Positions 9,898 to 18,352 of a stretch of DNA of 40,048 nucleotides are shown one piece after another. The notes under the pieces are model-generated. The model worked only from the letters and a program-made list of their open reading frames with translations, did not search any database and was not told the origin of the DNA. This DNA is from Verrucomicrobiota bacterium. GTDB taxonomy: Bacteria; Verrucomicrobiota; Verrucomicrobiia; Limisphaerales; JAKPVM01. The stretch is from NCBI GenBank assembly GCA_029572555.1, contig JAKPVM010000135.1:1-40048 (forward strand). The letters run 5' to 3'. A program made the translations under genes and the position numbers. Within the stretch, counting starts at the first letter, position 1. Each line of letters starts with the position of its first letter.

Positions 9898-12300
9898 TCA
9901 CTTCTTCTTTTCCTTTGTTAACACAATAGGGAAGATTTCCTCAATTTGTTTTATGAAATGCGGTTTAGTCTTTTCTTTAACTTCGTTGGGAATTTCAGAC
10001 CAGTCGCCTCGATTATCCTCTGGCAGGACGACTTCTTTTATCCCATAGCGGGTGGCTGCAAGGACTTTTTCTTTTATGCCGCCAACTTTTAGAACACGAC
10101 CGCGCAAACTAATTTCGCCAGTCATTGAGACATTGGAACGAATCGGGCGCTTTGTTAATAACGAAACAAGGGCGGTTATGATTGTAATACCTGCGCTTGG
10201 ACCGTCTTTTGGAGTTGCGCCAGATGGAACATGGATGTGGATGTCTGTTTTGTCGTAATCTGAAAAATCGATTTTTAGTTTTTCAGCCTGGCTCCGCAGA
10301 TAATTTACCGCTATCTGAGCGCTTTCTTTCATTACATCGCCGAGAGAACCGGTCAAGATTAGTTTGCCTGAACCCGGCATTCGTGTGACTTCAACAAATA
10401 GGACTTCGCCACCAACAGGCGTCCATGCCATTCCAATGGCTATGCCGCAATCAACAATTTTTTCTGCGCTTTCGGTTTTATATTCCGGTTGACCGAGCAA
10501 AGATTCCAATTCTTCTGGTTTTAAAATTACTTTTTTATTTCCGTTTCTTGAGATTCCAAAAGCTGCTTTTCTCATCAAAGCTGCAAGTTCTCTTTCAAGT
10601 TGTCTTACGCCTGCCTCACGGGTGTACTCGGTTATTACAGTTTTTATGGTCGATGGATAAATTTTAACTTGCGAAGGCTTTAATCCGTGTTCATCTAAAA
10701 GTCTTGGGATAAGATGTCTTTGGGCGATATGATATTTTTCTGTGGCGGTATAGCTTGGTATGTTTATTATTTCGAGTCTGTCTCGCAAGGCTGGATGAAC
10801 TGGTTCAATCCAATTTGCGGTTGTAATGAATAATACCCGCGAAAGGTCAAACGGTATATCGAGATAATGGTCAACAAACGAATTATTTTGTTGAGGGTCG
10901 AGGACTTCAAGCAAGGCTGAGGCAGGGTCGCCACGGAAATCCGAACCAATTTTATCAAGTTCATCCAGCATAAATACTGGATTTTTAGATTCTACCCGTC
11001 TGATGTTTTGAATGATTCTACCCGGCAACGCTCCAACATAAGTCCTGCGATGTCCGCGGATTTCCGCCTCGTCTCTTAATCCGCCAAGAGACATTCTGAT
11101 GAATTTTCTGCCAAGCGCCTCCGCAACGCTTTTTCCCAGCGATGTCTTGCCGACGCCCGGCGGTCCAACAAGACAAAGGATTGGTCCTTTTAACTCCTGT
11201 TTTAATTTTAATACGGCAAGGAATTCCAACAGTCTGTCTTTTACTTTTTTTAGTCCATAATGTTGTTCATCTAAGATTTTTGCAGCTTTATCAAGGTCGT
11301 AATTATCTTGTGTTATCTTATTCCAGGGAAGGCTTAAAATCCAGTCGAGATAGTTTTTAATGACGGCGTATTCAGCCATTGCGGAGTTTAACATTTGGAG
11401 ACGTTCTAATTCTTTAAGGGCAACCGTTTTTGCCTCTTCGCTCAGTTCCATTTTTTCAATCTGTTCGCGAATCTGGTTTACTTCTACTGCAACGGGGTCG
11501 CTTTCGCCGAGTTCCTTTTGAATTGCCCGCAATTGCTCACGCAAATAGTAATCCCGCTGGGTCTTTGACATTGCATTTGCCACCTCAGACTGAATCTTGG
11601 AACCTATATTAAGGAGTTCAATTTCCTTTGCAAGCAGTGGAATCAGTATTGAAAGCCTTTGTTTAACATCTATGGTCTCAAGAAGGGTTTGCCGTTCTTC
11701 AAGATTAATATTTAGGTTAGAAGCAATTAGGTCAGCAAGATGTCCGGGATTTGATGTGGTTAAATGTGCGACTTTAATTTGTTCAGCAAGCGCCGGGGTC
11801 ATTTTTATAATTTGTTGAAACATTTCTAATGCCTTGCGCGCCATCGCTTCGATTTCTATGGACTTTTCAATCTTTTCTTCAATATATTGGACTTTTGCTT
11901 TTAGATAAGGGGATTTTTCTTCAAATGAAATTATCTTAAATCTCCGTGTGCCTTCAATGAGGATTCTGACAATGTTCTCCGGATACTTTAACATTTTCAG
12001 AATTTTTCCTGCGCAACCGATAGTATAAATGTCTTCGGGATTTGGTGATTTTAGTTCTGTTCTTTTTTGGAGGGTAAGTCCGACCCATCTGTCGCCGGCG
12101 ACTGCGTCATCAATAAGCTGAACACTTTGAGCCGATTCAACAATCAACGGGGCAATCATTCCGGGGTATATGACGATGTCTTCAAGGCTTAAAATCGGAA
12201 GAACCTCCGGCATCGGCTTTGCAGAAGACCTTTGCTGGGGCATTTTATCGCCACCGCCCTGAGTAAGTATCTTTATAAATTCTGTATCCGGTTCGGTCAT
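9898..12300 (-). CDS. lon: ATP-dependent protease Lon
   Basis: An 800-residue protein of normal Lon length that degrades misfolded and regulatory proteins in the cytoplasm as a hexamer. It shows the full bacterial LonA order. The N-terminal substrate-binding domain begins near residue 32 (LPILSLEDIVIYPGMIAPL). The AAA+ module has Walker A GPPGVGKTS near residue 380 and a Walker B VFMLDELDKIG. The C-terminal peptidase carries catalytic Ser in KDGPSAGIT (about residue 699) and catalytic Lys in GGIKEKVLAA (about 741). The first ~30 residues before the conserved domain are not typical, so an internal start (for example the Met in GGDKMPQQ) is possible. The gene follows an Hsp20 gene on the same strand, but a terminator at 12339-12366 separates them. 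The pair makes sense as stress-response functions, but I see no CIRCE or other heat-shock operator. Confidence 0.97.
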   Translation of the reverse strand: MTEPDTEFIKILTQGGGDKMPQQRSSAKPMPEVLPILSLEDIVIYPGMIAPLIVESAQSVQLIDDAVAGDRWVGLTLQKRTELKSPNPEDIYTIGCAGKILKMLKYPENIVRILIEGTRRFKIISFEEKSPYLKAKVQYIEEKIEKSIEIEAMARKALEMFQQIIKMTPALAEQIKVAHLTTSNPGHLADLIASNLNINLEERQTLLETIDVKQRLSILIPLLAKEIELLNIGSKIQSEVANAMSKTQRDYYLREQLRAIQKELGESDPVAVEVNQIREQIEKMELSEEAKTVALKELERLQMLNSAMAEYAVIKNYLDWILSLPWNKITQDNYDLDKAAKILDEQHYGLKKVKDRLLEFLAVLKLKQELKGPILCLVGPPGVGKTSLGKSVAEALGRKFIRMSLGGLRDEAEIRGHRRTYVGALPGRIIQNIRRVESKNPVFMLDELDKIGSDFRGDPASALLEVLDPQQNNSFVDHYLDIPFDLSRVLFITTANWIEPVHPALRDRLEIINIPSYTATEKYHIAQRHLIPRLLDEHGLKPSQVKIYPSTIKTVITEYTREAGVRQLERELAALMRKAAFGISRNGNKKVILKPEELESLLGQPEYKTESAEKIVDCGIAIGMAWTPVGGEVLFVEVTRMPGSGKLILTGSLGDVMKESAQIAVNYLRSQAEKLKIDFSDYDKTDIHIHVPSGATPKDGPSAGITIITALVSLLTKRPIRSNVSMTGEISLRGRVLKVGGIKEKVLAATRYGIKEVVLPEDNRGDWSEIPNEVKEKTKPHFIKQIEEIFPIVLTKEKKK

Positions 12301-12338
12301 TTTTCCCTTTTCCTATCCTCATTATCTAAAAAATAAAA

Positions 12339-12366
12339 AACCCCGTCAATTAATTTGACAGAGTTT
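12339..12366 (-). terminator. Intrinsic terminator after the Hsp20 gene
   Basis: Read on the minus strand, the sequence is AACTCTGTCAA, a 6-base loop, then TTGACGGGGTT followed by a run of T. The arms pair with minor mismatches and the T-tract is long. It lies between the stop of the Hsp20 gene (12388) and the start of lon (12300), so Hsp20 transcription probably ends here and lon uses its own promoter or is reached by read-through. Confidence 0.75.
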
Positions 12367-12387
12367 GAACTAATAATGTTTTAAAAA

Positions 12388-12804
12388 CTATTCTCCGTTT
12401 CTGATTTGGATTTTCGAGGAATGGATGTCAATGGGCGGAATATCAATTCGTAAGAACCCATTTTGATAGACTGCCTTTGCTTTTGTAACATCATATCCAG
12501 CAGGGACTTCAATAATGGTTTCAAATGGTCCGTAATTAATCTCCATTATCAAAAAAGAACATTTATGTCCGGCGCGGCATCCATCAATTCTTTGTCCACA
12601 TATACGGAGATGATTGCCTTCGACTGTAAGTTCAAGGTCTTCGCGGTGCATCCCCGCCAATTCAACCTTTATTACGAGGCCGCCTTCCGCAACCCAGACA
12701 TCAGTGTTGGGCGCCCAGTGTGTCTCACTCACGTTCCCAGTTTTGCCCGGCAACGTTTTGACGAAGTTCAACGTTGAATTGGTTTTAATCATCTTACACA
12801 GCAA
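12388..12804 (-). CDS. Small heat-shock protein, Hsp20/alpha-crystallin family
   Basis: A 138-residue ATP-independent holdase chaperone. The alpha-crystallin domain is visible from about residue 30 (APNTDVWVAEGGLVIKVELAG) through HREDLELTVEGNHLRICGQR to the C-terminal strand NGFLRIDIPPI, matching the family's NGxLxIxxP motif. The C-terminal tail IQIRNGE carries an I-x-I element, as used for oligomer assembly. Two starts are possible: Met1 (MLCKM) or Met5 (MIKTNS). The domain is somewhat Cys-rich (two Cys in the ICGQRIDGCRAGHKC region, plus one more), which is unusual but not disqualifying. The gene is monocistronic, judging by the terminator just downstream, and sits with lon in a protein-quality-control pair. 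Confidence 0.9.
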   Translation of the reverse strand: MLCKMIKTNSTLNFVKTLPGKTGNVSETHWAPNTDVWVAEGGLVIKVELAGMHREDLELTVEGNHLRICGQRIDGCRAGHKCSFLIMEINYGPFETIIEVPAGYDVTKAKAVYQNGFLRIDIPPIDIHSSKIQIRNGE

Positions 12805-12868
12805 TTAAAATATTAACTTATTTTTTTAATTATTCAATAGTCTTTGTTAAATCACCATCGTGTCAGTA

Positions 12869-13027
12869 TTATTGTTTTTTCGCTTTTTTAATACTAAATA
12901 CCATTGAGCCGATTCTTTTTCCAGTGCATTGGCAACAGCTAAATCTTCGTTTTCTAAAAAGTTTATATCCCATTATGGCTGCTGTTAGAACCACAATTGA
13001 AAGCGCTACTATTTCCTGCAAATCCAT
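12869..13027 (-). CDS. 52-residue single-span membrane protein with a CCxC motif (FeoB-associated Cys-rich-like)
   Basis: A short open frame from ATG at 13025-13027 to a stop at 12869-12871. Its translation has one hydrophobic span (residues 5-20, EIVALSIVVLTAAIMG), a basic stretch (YKLFRKRRF), a cysteine cluster CCQC, and a lysine-rich tail ending KKAKKQ. This architecture (short N-terminus, one TM helix, basic loop, Cys cluster) is that of FeoB-associated Cys-rich membrane proteins; no feoA or feoB is in the window. The ribosome-binding site is weak. It is divergently arranged with the etf-hdr-mvh operon, so it could share an intergenic control region. The family call is tentative; the coding potential is supported by the ordered composition. 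Confidence 0.5.
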   Translation of the reverse strand: MDLQEIVALSIVVLTAAIMGYKLFRKRRFSCCQCTGKRIGSMVFSIKKAKKQ

Positions 13028-13093
13028 AATTCAAGATATATTGTTGTTTAGGTTTCGCAAATTAAATCTGATTTGATTTAATATAATCTAAAA

Positions 13094-13118
13094 TTGCAGA
13101 ATCGTAAAGATTCAGCAA
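13094..13118. promoter_or_regulatory. Hairpin/dyad upstream of the etf-hdr-mvh operon
   Basis: Two 10-base arms, TTGCAGAATC at 13094-13103 and GATTCAGCAA at 13109-13118, form an inverted repeat with one mismatch and a 5-base loop. There is no T-tract on the plus side, so it is more like an operator dyad or an mRNA leader hairpin than a terminator. It sits 120 bp ahead of etfB and about 70 bp upstream of the divergent small gene. Function is unknown. Confidence 0.35.
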
Positions 13119-13237
13119 TGGATGACAAAAAAAGTGTATAGATTGGCAATTTATGTTTAGCAATCAAAAATTAGATATGGTAATTTTTTCCGAGAAGCGA
13201 GATAAATATTAATTAAATCCAATTTTCTCCTGGTAAT

Positions 13238-14014
13238 ATGAATGCATACGTTCTAATAAAGATGGCGCCTGACCCGGTGGAGGAGCTCGATATTGCAAAT
13301 GACGGCAAATCGCTTAATGCAGAATTCATTAGGTTTAAATCCGGAGACCCTGATGAACATTCCATCGAACAAGCCTTGTTGTTAAAAGAAAAAAATGGAG
13401 GAAAGGTTACCGTTGTTGCCCTTGATGCTCCTGAAGTTGACGATGTTTTGTACACTGCTTTAGCGAAGGGAGTGGATAGAGCCGTAAAAATTTCACTTGA
13501 CCAAACTCAATTAGGTTCGGTTGCTACTGCGCAGGCGTTCGCATCATTTTTTCAGAAAGAAGGTATTTCAAGCGACACATTGATAATGCCCGGCACTCAG
13601 GCGATTGACGATATTGAAGGCGAAACCGGAGCGTTGCTGGCTGAAATGTTAGCGTTGCCTTACATTGGCGTCGTAAGTGGAATAACGCTCACGAATGGAG
13701 GTGCGAAAGCGGTTGTTGTAAAGGAATTCAGCAGCGGCTTACGTGGGGAATATGAAGTTGAACTTCCTGCCGTGCTTGGCATTCAATCAGCAGAGAAACC
13801 GCCTCGCTATGTCCCGGTTGCAAAAATTCGGGCTGTAATGAAAACAGCAAAGATTGAGACGGTTGACCTTTCTGAACCTGACAAAGCGAAAATTCTTGAA
13901 ATTGAACGGATGTATAAGCCGGAGGTTGCTGGTAGGGCTCAAATTTTAGAAGGCGATGTGAAAGAAATTGCTGCTAAGTTAGCAGAAATTTTTGCCGAAC
14001 GCGGAATTATTTAA
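13238..14014 (+). CDS. etfB: Electron transfer flavoprotein, beta subunit
   Basis: A 258-residue protein, the usual EtfB length. It begins with the family's N-terminal strand (MNAYVLIKMAPDPVEELDI), has the region after DEHSIEQALLLKE that corresponds to the conserved 'D..AIEeAl.lKe' helix, the ALAKGVDRAVKI segment, and the EGETGALLAEMLALPYIGVVSG domain-III core. Together with EtfA it binds FAD (and AMP or a second FAD) and passes electrons between a dehydrogenase and an acceptor. It is the first gene of the operon; etfA starts 20 bp after its stop. The start codon ATG at 13238 is preceded only by a weak Shine-Dalgarno. No acyl-CoA, lactate or other dehydrogenase gene is adjacent, so its redox partner has to be one of the downstream proteins or a gene elsewhere. 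Confidence 0.95.
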   Translation: MNAYVLIKMAPDPVEELDIANDGKSLNAEFIRFKSGDPDEHSIEQALLLKEKNGGKVTVVALDAPEVDDVLYTALAKGVDRAVKISLDQTQLGSVATAQAFASFFQKEGISSDTLIMPGTQAIDDIEGETGALLAEMLALPYIGVVSGITLTNGGAKAVVVKEFSSGLRGEYEVELPAVLGIQSAEKPPRYVPVAKIRAVMKTAKIETVDLSEPDKAKILEIERMYKPEVAGRAQILEGDVKEIAAKLAEIFAERGII

Positions 14015-14034
14015 TCAAAAACTGAACAATTATT

Positions 14035-15012
14035 ATGAGCGCTTCAATAATAGTATTGGTTGAACATCTAAAAGGTAATATCCCTGAAATTTCTTACGAG
14101 ATGCTCGGCGTTGCGAGAAAGATTGCCGATGCCTCTGGTGGAAAAGTTTATGCATTAATTGCAGGAAAGGGCAGTAGTGCCCTTGCAACTGGTCTGGGTG
14201 CCGCCGATGTTGCACTTGTTCTGGAAGATTCGTCGGCTGATGTGATGAACGACGATGTTTTAATTGAGGCATTGAAACAAGCCATAAATGAAAAACAGGC
14301 AACGCTTGTTCTCGTAGGTTGCACCAACATTTCCTTTGGAATCGGGACAAGATTGGCATTGAGGAGCGGAATGCCGTTTATAAACTGGGTGAAGGATATT
14401 AAAACTACCGAAGGTGAGATGGTCGTAACCAGCGCTCTTTTTGGAGGTAAGGTTTTAAGCGACATTGTGCTTAAAGACAAGAAGGGAATTCTTGGTATCC
14501 TGTCAGGGGTATTTCCGCCTGATGCTGGCAAAATAGCGAAACAGCCATCGATTGAACATATTGCGAAACCTGAAATTAAGTCAAAGATTACATTTCGTTC
14601 ATTGATGGAACCAAAGGCTGGCGACATAGATATATCTCGTATGGATGTCCTTGTGTCAGTCGGTAGAGGAATTCAGTCGCCGGATAATATTCCGCTTGCG
14701 GAAGAACTTGCGAACGCCCTTGGCGGCGCCGTCAGTTCATCTCGTCCAGTCGTTGACCAGGGTTGGTTGCCATTAACACGGCAAGTTGGCAAATCCGGTA
14801 TGAACGTTTCACCCGAACTATATTTAGCGCTTGGGATAAGTGGGGCGCCAGAACACTATGAAGGTATGAAAGGTGCTAAACTTGTTGTAGCAATTAATAC
14901 AGACCCTAAAGCCCCAATATTTGATTTTGCTCACTATGGCGCAGTGGTTGATTGTCTTGAAATAATTGAACTGCTAAAAGAAGAGATACAGAAGCGGAAA
15001 GGGACGCAATAA
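14035..15012 (+). CDS. etfA: Electron transfer flavoprotein, alpha subunit
   Basis: A 325-residue EtfA. The N-terminal domain (SASIIVLVEHLKGNI) is followed by the FAD-binding C-terminal domain from about residue 200: VGRGIQSPDN, SSSRPVVDQGW, QVGKSG, ISGAPEH and AINTDPKAPIFDFAHYG. In common EtfA proteins the equivalent flavin-contacting motifs read QVGQTG and ISGAIQH. Here they are QVGKSG and ISGAPEH, which suggests the subclass that works with FeS/Hdr-type partners rather than the ordinary beta-oxidation Etf (inference). The stop lies 5 bp before the next gene, so the etfBA and membrane oxidoreductase genes are tightly coupled. Confidence 0.95.
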   Translation: MSASIIVLVEHLKGNIPEISYEMLGVARKIADASGGKVYALIAGKGSSALATGLGAADVALVLEDSSADVMNDDVLIEALKQAINEKQATLVLVGCTNISFGIGTRLALRSGMPFINWVKDIKTTEGEMVVTSALFGGKVLSDIVLKDKKGILGILSGVFPPDAGKIAKQPSIEHIAKPEIKSKITFRSLMEPKAGDIDISRMDVLVSVGRGIQSPDNIPLAEELANALGGAVSSSRPVVDQGWLPLTRQVGKSGMNVSPELYLALGISGAPEHYEGMKGAKLVVAINTDPKAPIFDFAHYGAVVDCLEIIELLKEEIQKRKGTQ

Positions 15013-15017
15013 TTTTT

Positions 15018-17084
15018 ATGACTCCGGTTAGACCGCTTTTTTACAATATACATACTAATTATAAGTGGGCTGAACCTTTAACATATATTTTAGGTGCAGT
15101 AGCCGCTTTAATTTTCCTAATCGGGGTCTACAAGCATATAAAAAAGTGGCGAACAGGGCGAAATGAAAAGTTCCCGTTATTCACAAAAGATAGGCTAATA
15201 TCGTTTGTAAAATTTGCCTTATTTCAAGGACGACTCGTATGCGATAAATACGCATTGGTAATGCACCTAGGGATATTTTTAGGTATGTGCGTCCTTTTTA
15301 TAGGCACAGCGCTTGCCACAATAGACCAGGATGTAGCACACCTTGTTTTTAAGAACCAGTTTTTAAAAGGAAGTTTTTATTTAGGGTATAAACTTTTTTT
15401 AGATGTGTTCGGCTTCTTTCTAATAATCGGTCTAATCCTTGCAATTTATCGTCGGTATATCCTCAAACCTGAACGGCTTAAAAATTTTGTTTATCCGACG
15501 TTTCCGTATGATTCATTTTATCTTTTGATAATTTTGCTCTTTATAGCTGTGAGCGGATTTTTTGTAGAGGCTGTCCGACTTGCGGCAACGAAAGTTCCGT
15601 GGTCTCATTATTCGCCTGTCGGCAATTTGTTGGCAGGGCTATTTACTTCAATGAGCGAACATACCTTGCAATCGCTGCATTTTACTTTATGGACGCTTCA
15701 CGGACTTGCGGCATTGGCCTTTATTTCTTTGATTCCGCAGTCAAAGGCTTTCCATATTTTTTCTTCGGCTGCCAATGTTTATCTTAGAAACCTTGAACCA
15801 GCTGGCCGTCTACCATCTGGCGAACTATCAGGCGCAAGCAAAATAGCGGATTTCACATGGCGACAACTACTGCAATTTGATGCCTGTACCTGGTGTGGAC
15901 GTTGTCAAGAGGTATGTCCTGCTTATATTAGCGGGTCAAAACTCTCTCCGAAGAACGTCATTTTAAAACTTGACAATGAACTTTTAAGATTCAGTTCGGT
16001 TAAATCAAACGGTGTTTCAAATCCAAACGGTGAGACTAATGTTTCAGAAAAAAAAGAGGGTGATAAGACATTGCAGGAGACAATCTTTGAACCATCTGAA
16101 ATCTGGGCTTGTACGACCTGCCGGGAGTGTGAGGAGGTTTGCCCGGTTTTCATTGAACAGCCACGGGCAATAATTGATATGCGCCGTTATCTTGTCGCTC
16201 AGGGCATAATGGATAAAATACTCCAGGATGCGCTTAATAGTTTGAACAGATACGGCAATTCCTTTGCAAAATCAGACAGGATGCGGGCAAGATGGACGCA
16301 GGGGCTTCCGGTAAAGGTAAAAGACGCTCGAAAAGAACAGGTTGATTGCGTATGGTTTCTTGGAGATTACGCAAGCTTTGACCCGCGACTGCTTACCATC
16401 ACACAATCCACAGCAAAAATATTAAGCCAGGCCGGTGTTGATTTCGGGATACTTTATGAAGGAGAGAGAAATTCAGGCAACGACGTCAGGCGAATCGGAG
16501 AAGAGGGATTATATGAAGTTTTAAGGGATAAGAATCTTGACGCATTTACTAAAGTCCAATGGAAAAATGGTTCAAAATTAATAATTACAACAGACCCGCA
16601 CTCATATAATACATTGAAGAATGAATATACCATTGATGGCGTTGTGGTTAAGCACTACACTGAATTTTTCAACGATTTAATCAAGAATGGAAAGTTGGTC
16701 ATCAAGAAGAAGTTGAATGGAAAAGTAACCTACCATGACCCTTGTTATTTAGGGCGATACAATGGCATTTATGAAGAACCGAGGGAACTGATAAAATCGC
16801 TCGGGCTTGAACTTGTAGAAATGCCAAGAAATCGTTCGCGCAGTCATTGCTGTGGTGCAGGTGGCGGCAGGATGTGGATGGAAGATACGGCTGAAATCAA
16901 AGAGCGTCCAGCGGAAAACAGAGTTAAAGAGGCTGCTTTGCTTGAAGACGTTGCAACGTTTGTTGTTGCCTGTCCAAAAGATTTAGCAATGTTTAAAGAC
17001 GCAATTAAAACCACAGGTAACGAAGGTAAATTGGTCGTGAAAGATATTTCCGATCTAATTGCTGAGGCTATGGAAATTCAATGA
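15018..17084 (+). CDS. Membrane FeS oxidoreductase, Etf:(mena)quinone oxidoreductase (EMO)-like
   Basis: A 688-residue fusion. About five hydrophobic helices fill residues 16-240 (for example YILGAVAALIFLIGVY, LGIFLGMCVLFIGTAL, LIIGLILAIY). Several histidines (MHLG, SEH, LHFTLWTLHG) suit a NarI-like cytochrome b that binds heme. Two [4Fe-4S] motifs follow, CTWCGRCQEVCP near 288 and CTTCRECEEVCP near 363, with an extra ~30-residue polar linker between them. Two CCG (Cysteine-rich) domains come last. The first has lost its cysteines (RNSGND near 486, DPHSYN near 526). The second keeps HDPCYLGR (573), CCGAGGG (611) and ACPKD (652), where the usual CPxC is CPKD. Its place directly after etfBA points to a role in moving electrons between Etf and menaquinone in the cytoplasmic membrane. 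Confidence 0.85.
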   Translation: MTPVRPLFYNIHTNYKWAEPLTYILGAVAALIFLIGVYKHIKKWRTGRNEKFPLFTKDRLISFVKFALFQGRLVCDKYALVMHLGIFLGMCVLFIGTALATIDQDVAHLVFKNQFLKGSFYLGYKLFLDVFGFFLIIGLILAIYRRYILKPERLKNFVYPTFPYDSFYLLIILLFIAVSGFFVEAVRLAATKVPWSHYSPVGNLLAGLFTSMSEHTLQSLHFTLWTLHGLAALAFISLIPQSKAFHIFSSAANVYLRNLEPAGRLPSGELSGASKIADFTWRQLLQFDACTWCGRCQEVCPAYISGSKLSPKNVILKLDNELLRFSSVKSNGVSNPNGETNVSEKKEGDKTLQETIFEPSEIWACTTCRECEEVCPVFIEQPRAIIDMRRYLVAQGIMDKILQDALNSLNRYGNSFAKSDRMRARWTQGLPVKVKDARKEQVDCVWFLGDYASFDPRLLTITQSTAKILSQAGVDFGILYEGERNSGNDVRRIGEEGLYEVLRDKNLDAFTKVQWKNGSKLIITTDPHSYNTLKNEYTIDGVVVKHYTEFFNDLIKNGKLVIKKKLNGKVTYHDPCYLGRYNGIYEEPRELIKSLGLELVEMPRNRSRSHCCGAGGGRMWMEDTAEIKERPAENRVKEAALLEDVATFVVACPKDLAMFKDAIKTTGNEGKLVVKDISDLIAEAMEIQ

Positions 17085-17131
17085 AAAGATTTCGGTTAGA
17101 GCAGTAATAAAAATTAAAAAAAGACTCGTTT

Positions 17132-18349
17132 ATGATAAGCACAGTTGAACATCCGGAGTTGACAGTTTGTAAGTTGGGAACAAACCTCGATAACTTGTTA
17201 GAGCAGCCAGAAGGACAAAGGATATTGAGCTGTATCCAGTGTGGAACTTGCGCCGGTACCTGTCCTTATGGCGACTATATGGAATATTCACCGCGAAAAA
17301 TAATTGCGATGTTGCGACGCGGTATGATTGACGAGGTGCTTCAAAGCGACAGTATGCTCAAATGTGTTGCTTGTTATTCCTGTATGATAAAATGTCCGCG
17401 CGGTATAAAACTATCCGATGTTCTGCTTCCACTCGTCAAGGAGCAAACGTTAATTAGAGCAAAAGAAATGCCGGCTGAACTTCAACATTCATTGCAGAAC
17501 ACCCTACGGTATGGAAATCCAATGGGCGAAAGTTCCAGAAAACGAGCGGCGTGGACGGCGAAATCAAAGGCGCCAGTGCCAATAATGTCTGAAATAAAAC
17601 GTCCCGTAGATGTTCTCTGGTTTGTGGAATGTTATACTTCCTTTTATAACCGTGGTCAGGACAATAGCTGCGCAGTAGCAAGATTATTTAATGCGTTGGG
17701 GATTGATTTTGCGATCCTTGGAAATGAAGAAAAGTGCGCTGGCGACTGCGGTCAATTAACCTGGGAATCGGGTTTGTTTGAGACACTGACCGACTACAAT
17801 ATGGTAATATTTAAAAAATATAAATTTAATAAAATCGTAACTGGCGACCCGCACGCCTTCAACGCATTTAGAATCAGATATCCAATGTATGGTTTTGATT
17901 ATGAAGTCTGGCATACTACCCCATTCCTTGCCGAATATGTTGATAAGTTAAAGCCGAAGTTGAAAAAACCACTTAACCTTACGGTAACTTATCACGATTC
18001 TTGCTGTATCGGTAGAAGGGCTGGTTTTTATGATGAGGGCAGGACGCTATTGAAAGCAATCCCGGGGGTGAAGATTGTTGAGATGGTTCATAATCGTATG
18101 AATTCAATCTGCTGTGGTGGAGGTGGCGGCGGTATGTGGCTGGACACTTATTTTAAACAAAAAGATATGGAACGACTTTCAGAACGACGGGTCAAAGAGG
18201 CTATTGCCACTGGTGCAGACGTTCTTGCTGTTTCCTGTCCGTATGAAATTTACCGATTTGAAGATGCACTTAAGACAATTCCGCACGAAAAACCGATGGT
18301 AGTGCGTGATGTTGTTGAACTATTAGCAGAATCTTTAGTGGAGGAATAA
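17132..18349 (+). CDS. HdrD-like FeS protein (HdrC-HdrB fusion type)
   Basis: A 405-residue soluble protein. The N-terminal HdrC-like part carries two [4Fe-4S] motifs: CIQCGTCAGTCP near residue 34 and CVACYSCMIKCP near 78. The C-terminal HdrB-like part has two CCG domains. The first is degenerate (KCAGDCG near 203, GDPHAF where CPHC is expected); the second is kept in part (HDSCCIGRR near 288, ICCGGGGGG near 327, SCPYE near 368, again lacking the last Cys of CPxC). It resembles the membrane EMO-like protein upstream without its TM domain, so the two probably share ancestry. It sits 3 bp before hdrA, and I infer that it replaces HdrB/HdrC as electron-accepting partner of HdrA. A true CoM-S-S-CoB reductase role is not expected in a bacterium. 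Confidence 0.85.
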   Translation: MISTVEHPELTVCKLGTNLDNLLEQPEGQRILSCIQCGTCAGTCPYGDYMEYSPRKIIAMLRRGMIDEVLQSDSMLKCVACYSCMIKCPRGIKLSDVLLPLVKEQTLIRAKEMPAELQHSLQNTLRYGNPMGESSRKRAAWTAKSKAPVPIMSEIKRPVDVLWFVECYTSFYNRGQDNSCAVARLFNALGIDFAILGNEEKCAGDCGQLTWESGLFETLTDYNMVIFKKYKFNKIVTGDPHAFNAFRIRYPMYGFDYEVWHTTPFLAEYVDKLKPKLKKPLNLTVTYHDSCCIGRRAGFYDEGRTLLKAIPGVKIVEMVHNRMNSICCGGGGGGMWLDTYFKQKDMERLSERRVKEAIATGADVLAVSCPYEIYRFEDALKTIPHEKPMVVRDVVELLAESLVEE

Positions 18350-18352
18350 TAT

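Noticed and set aside
12805-12868. CIRCE-like heat-shock operator upstream of the Hsp20 gene
   Set aside because: No 9-bp inverted repeat with 9-bp spacing is present.
15599-15787. Open frames overlapping the redox operon in other frames
   Set aside because: They are shadow frames of strongly supported genes.
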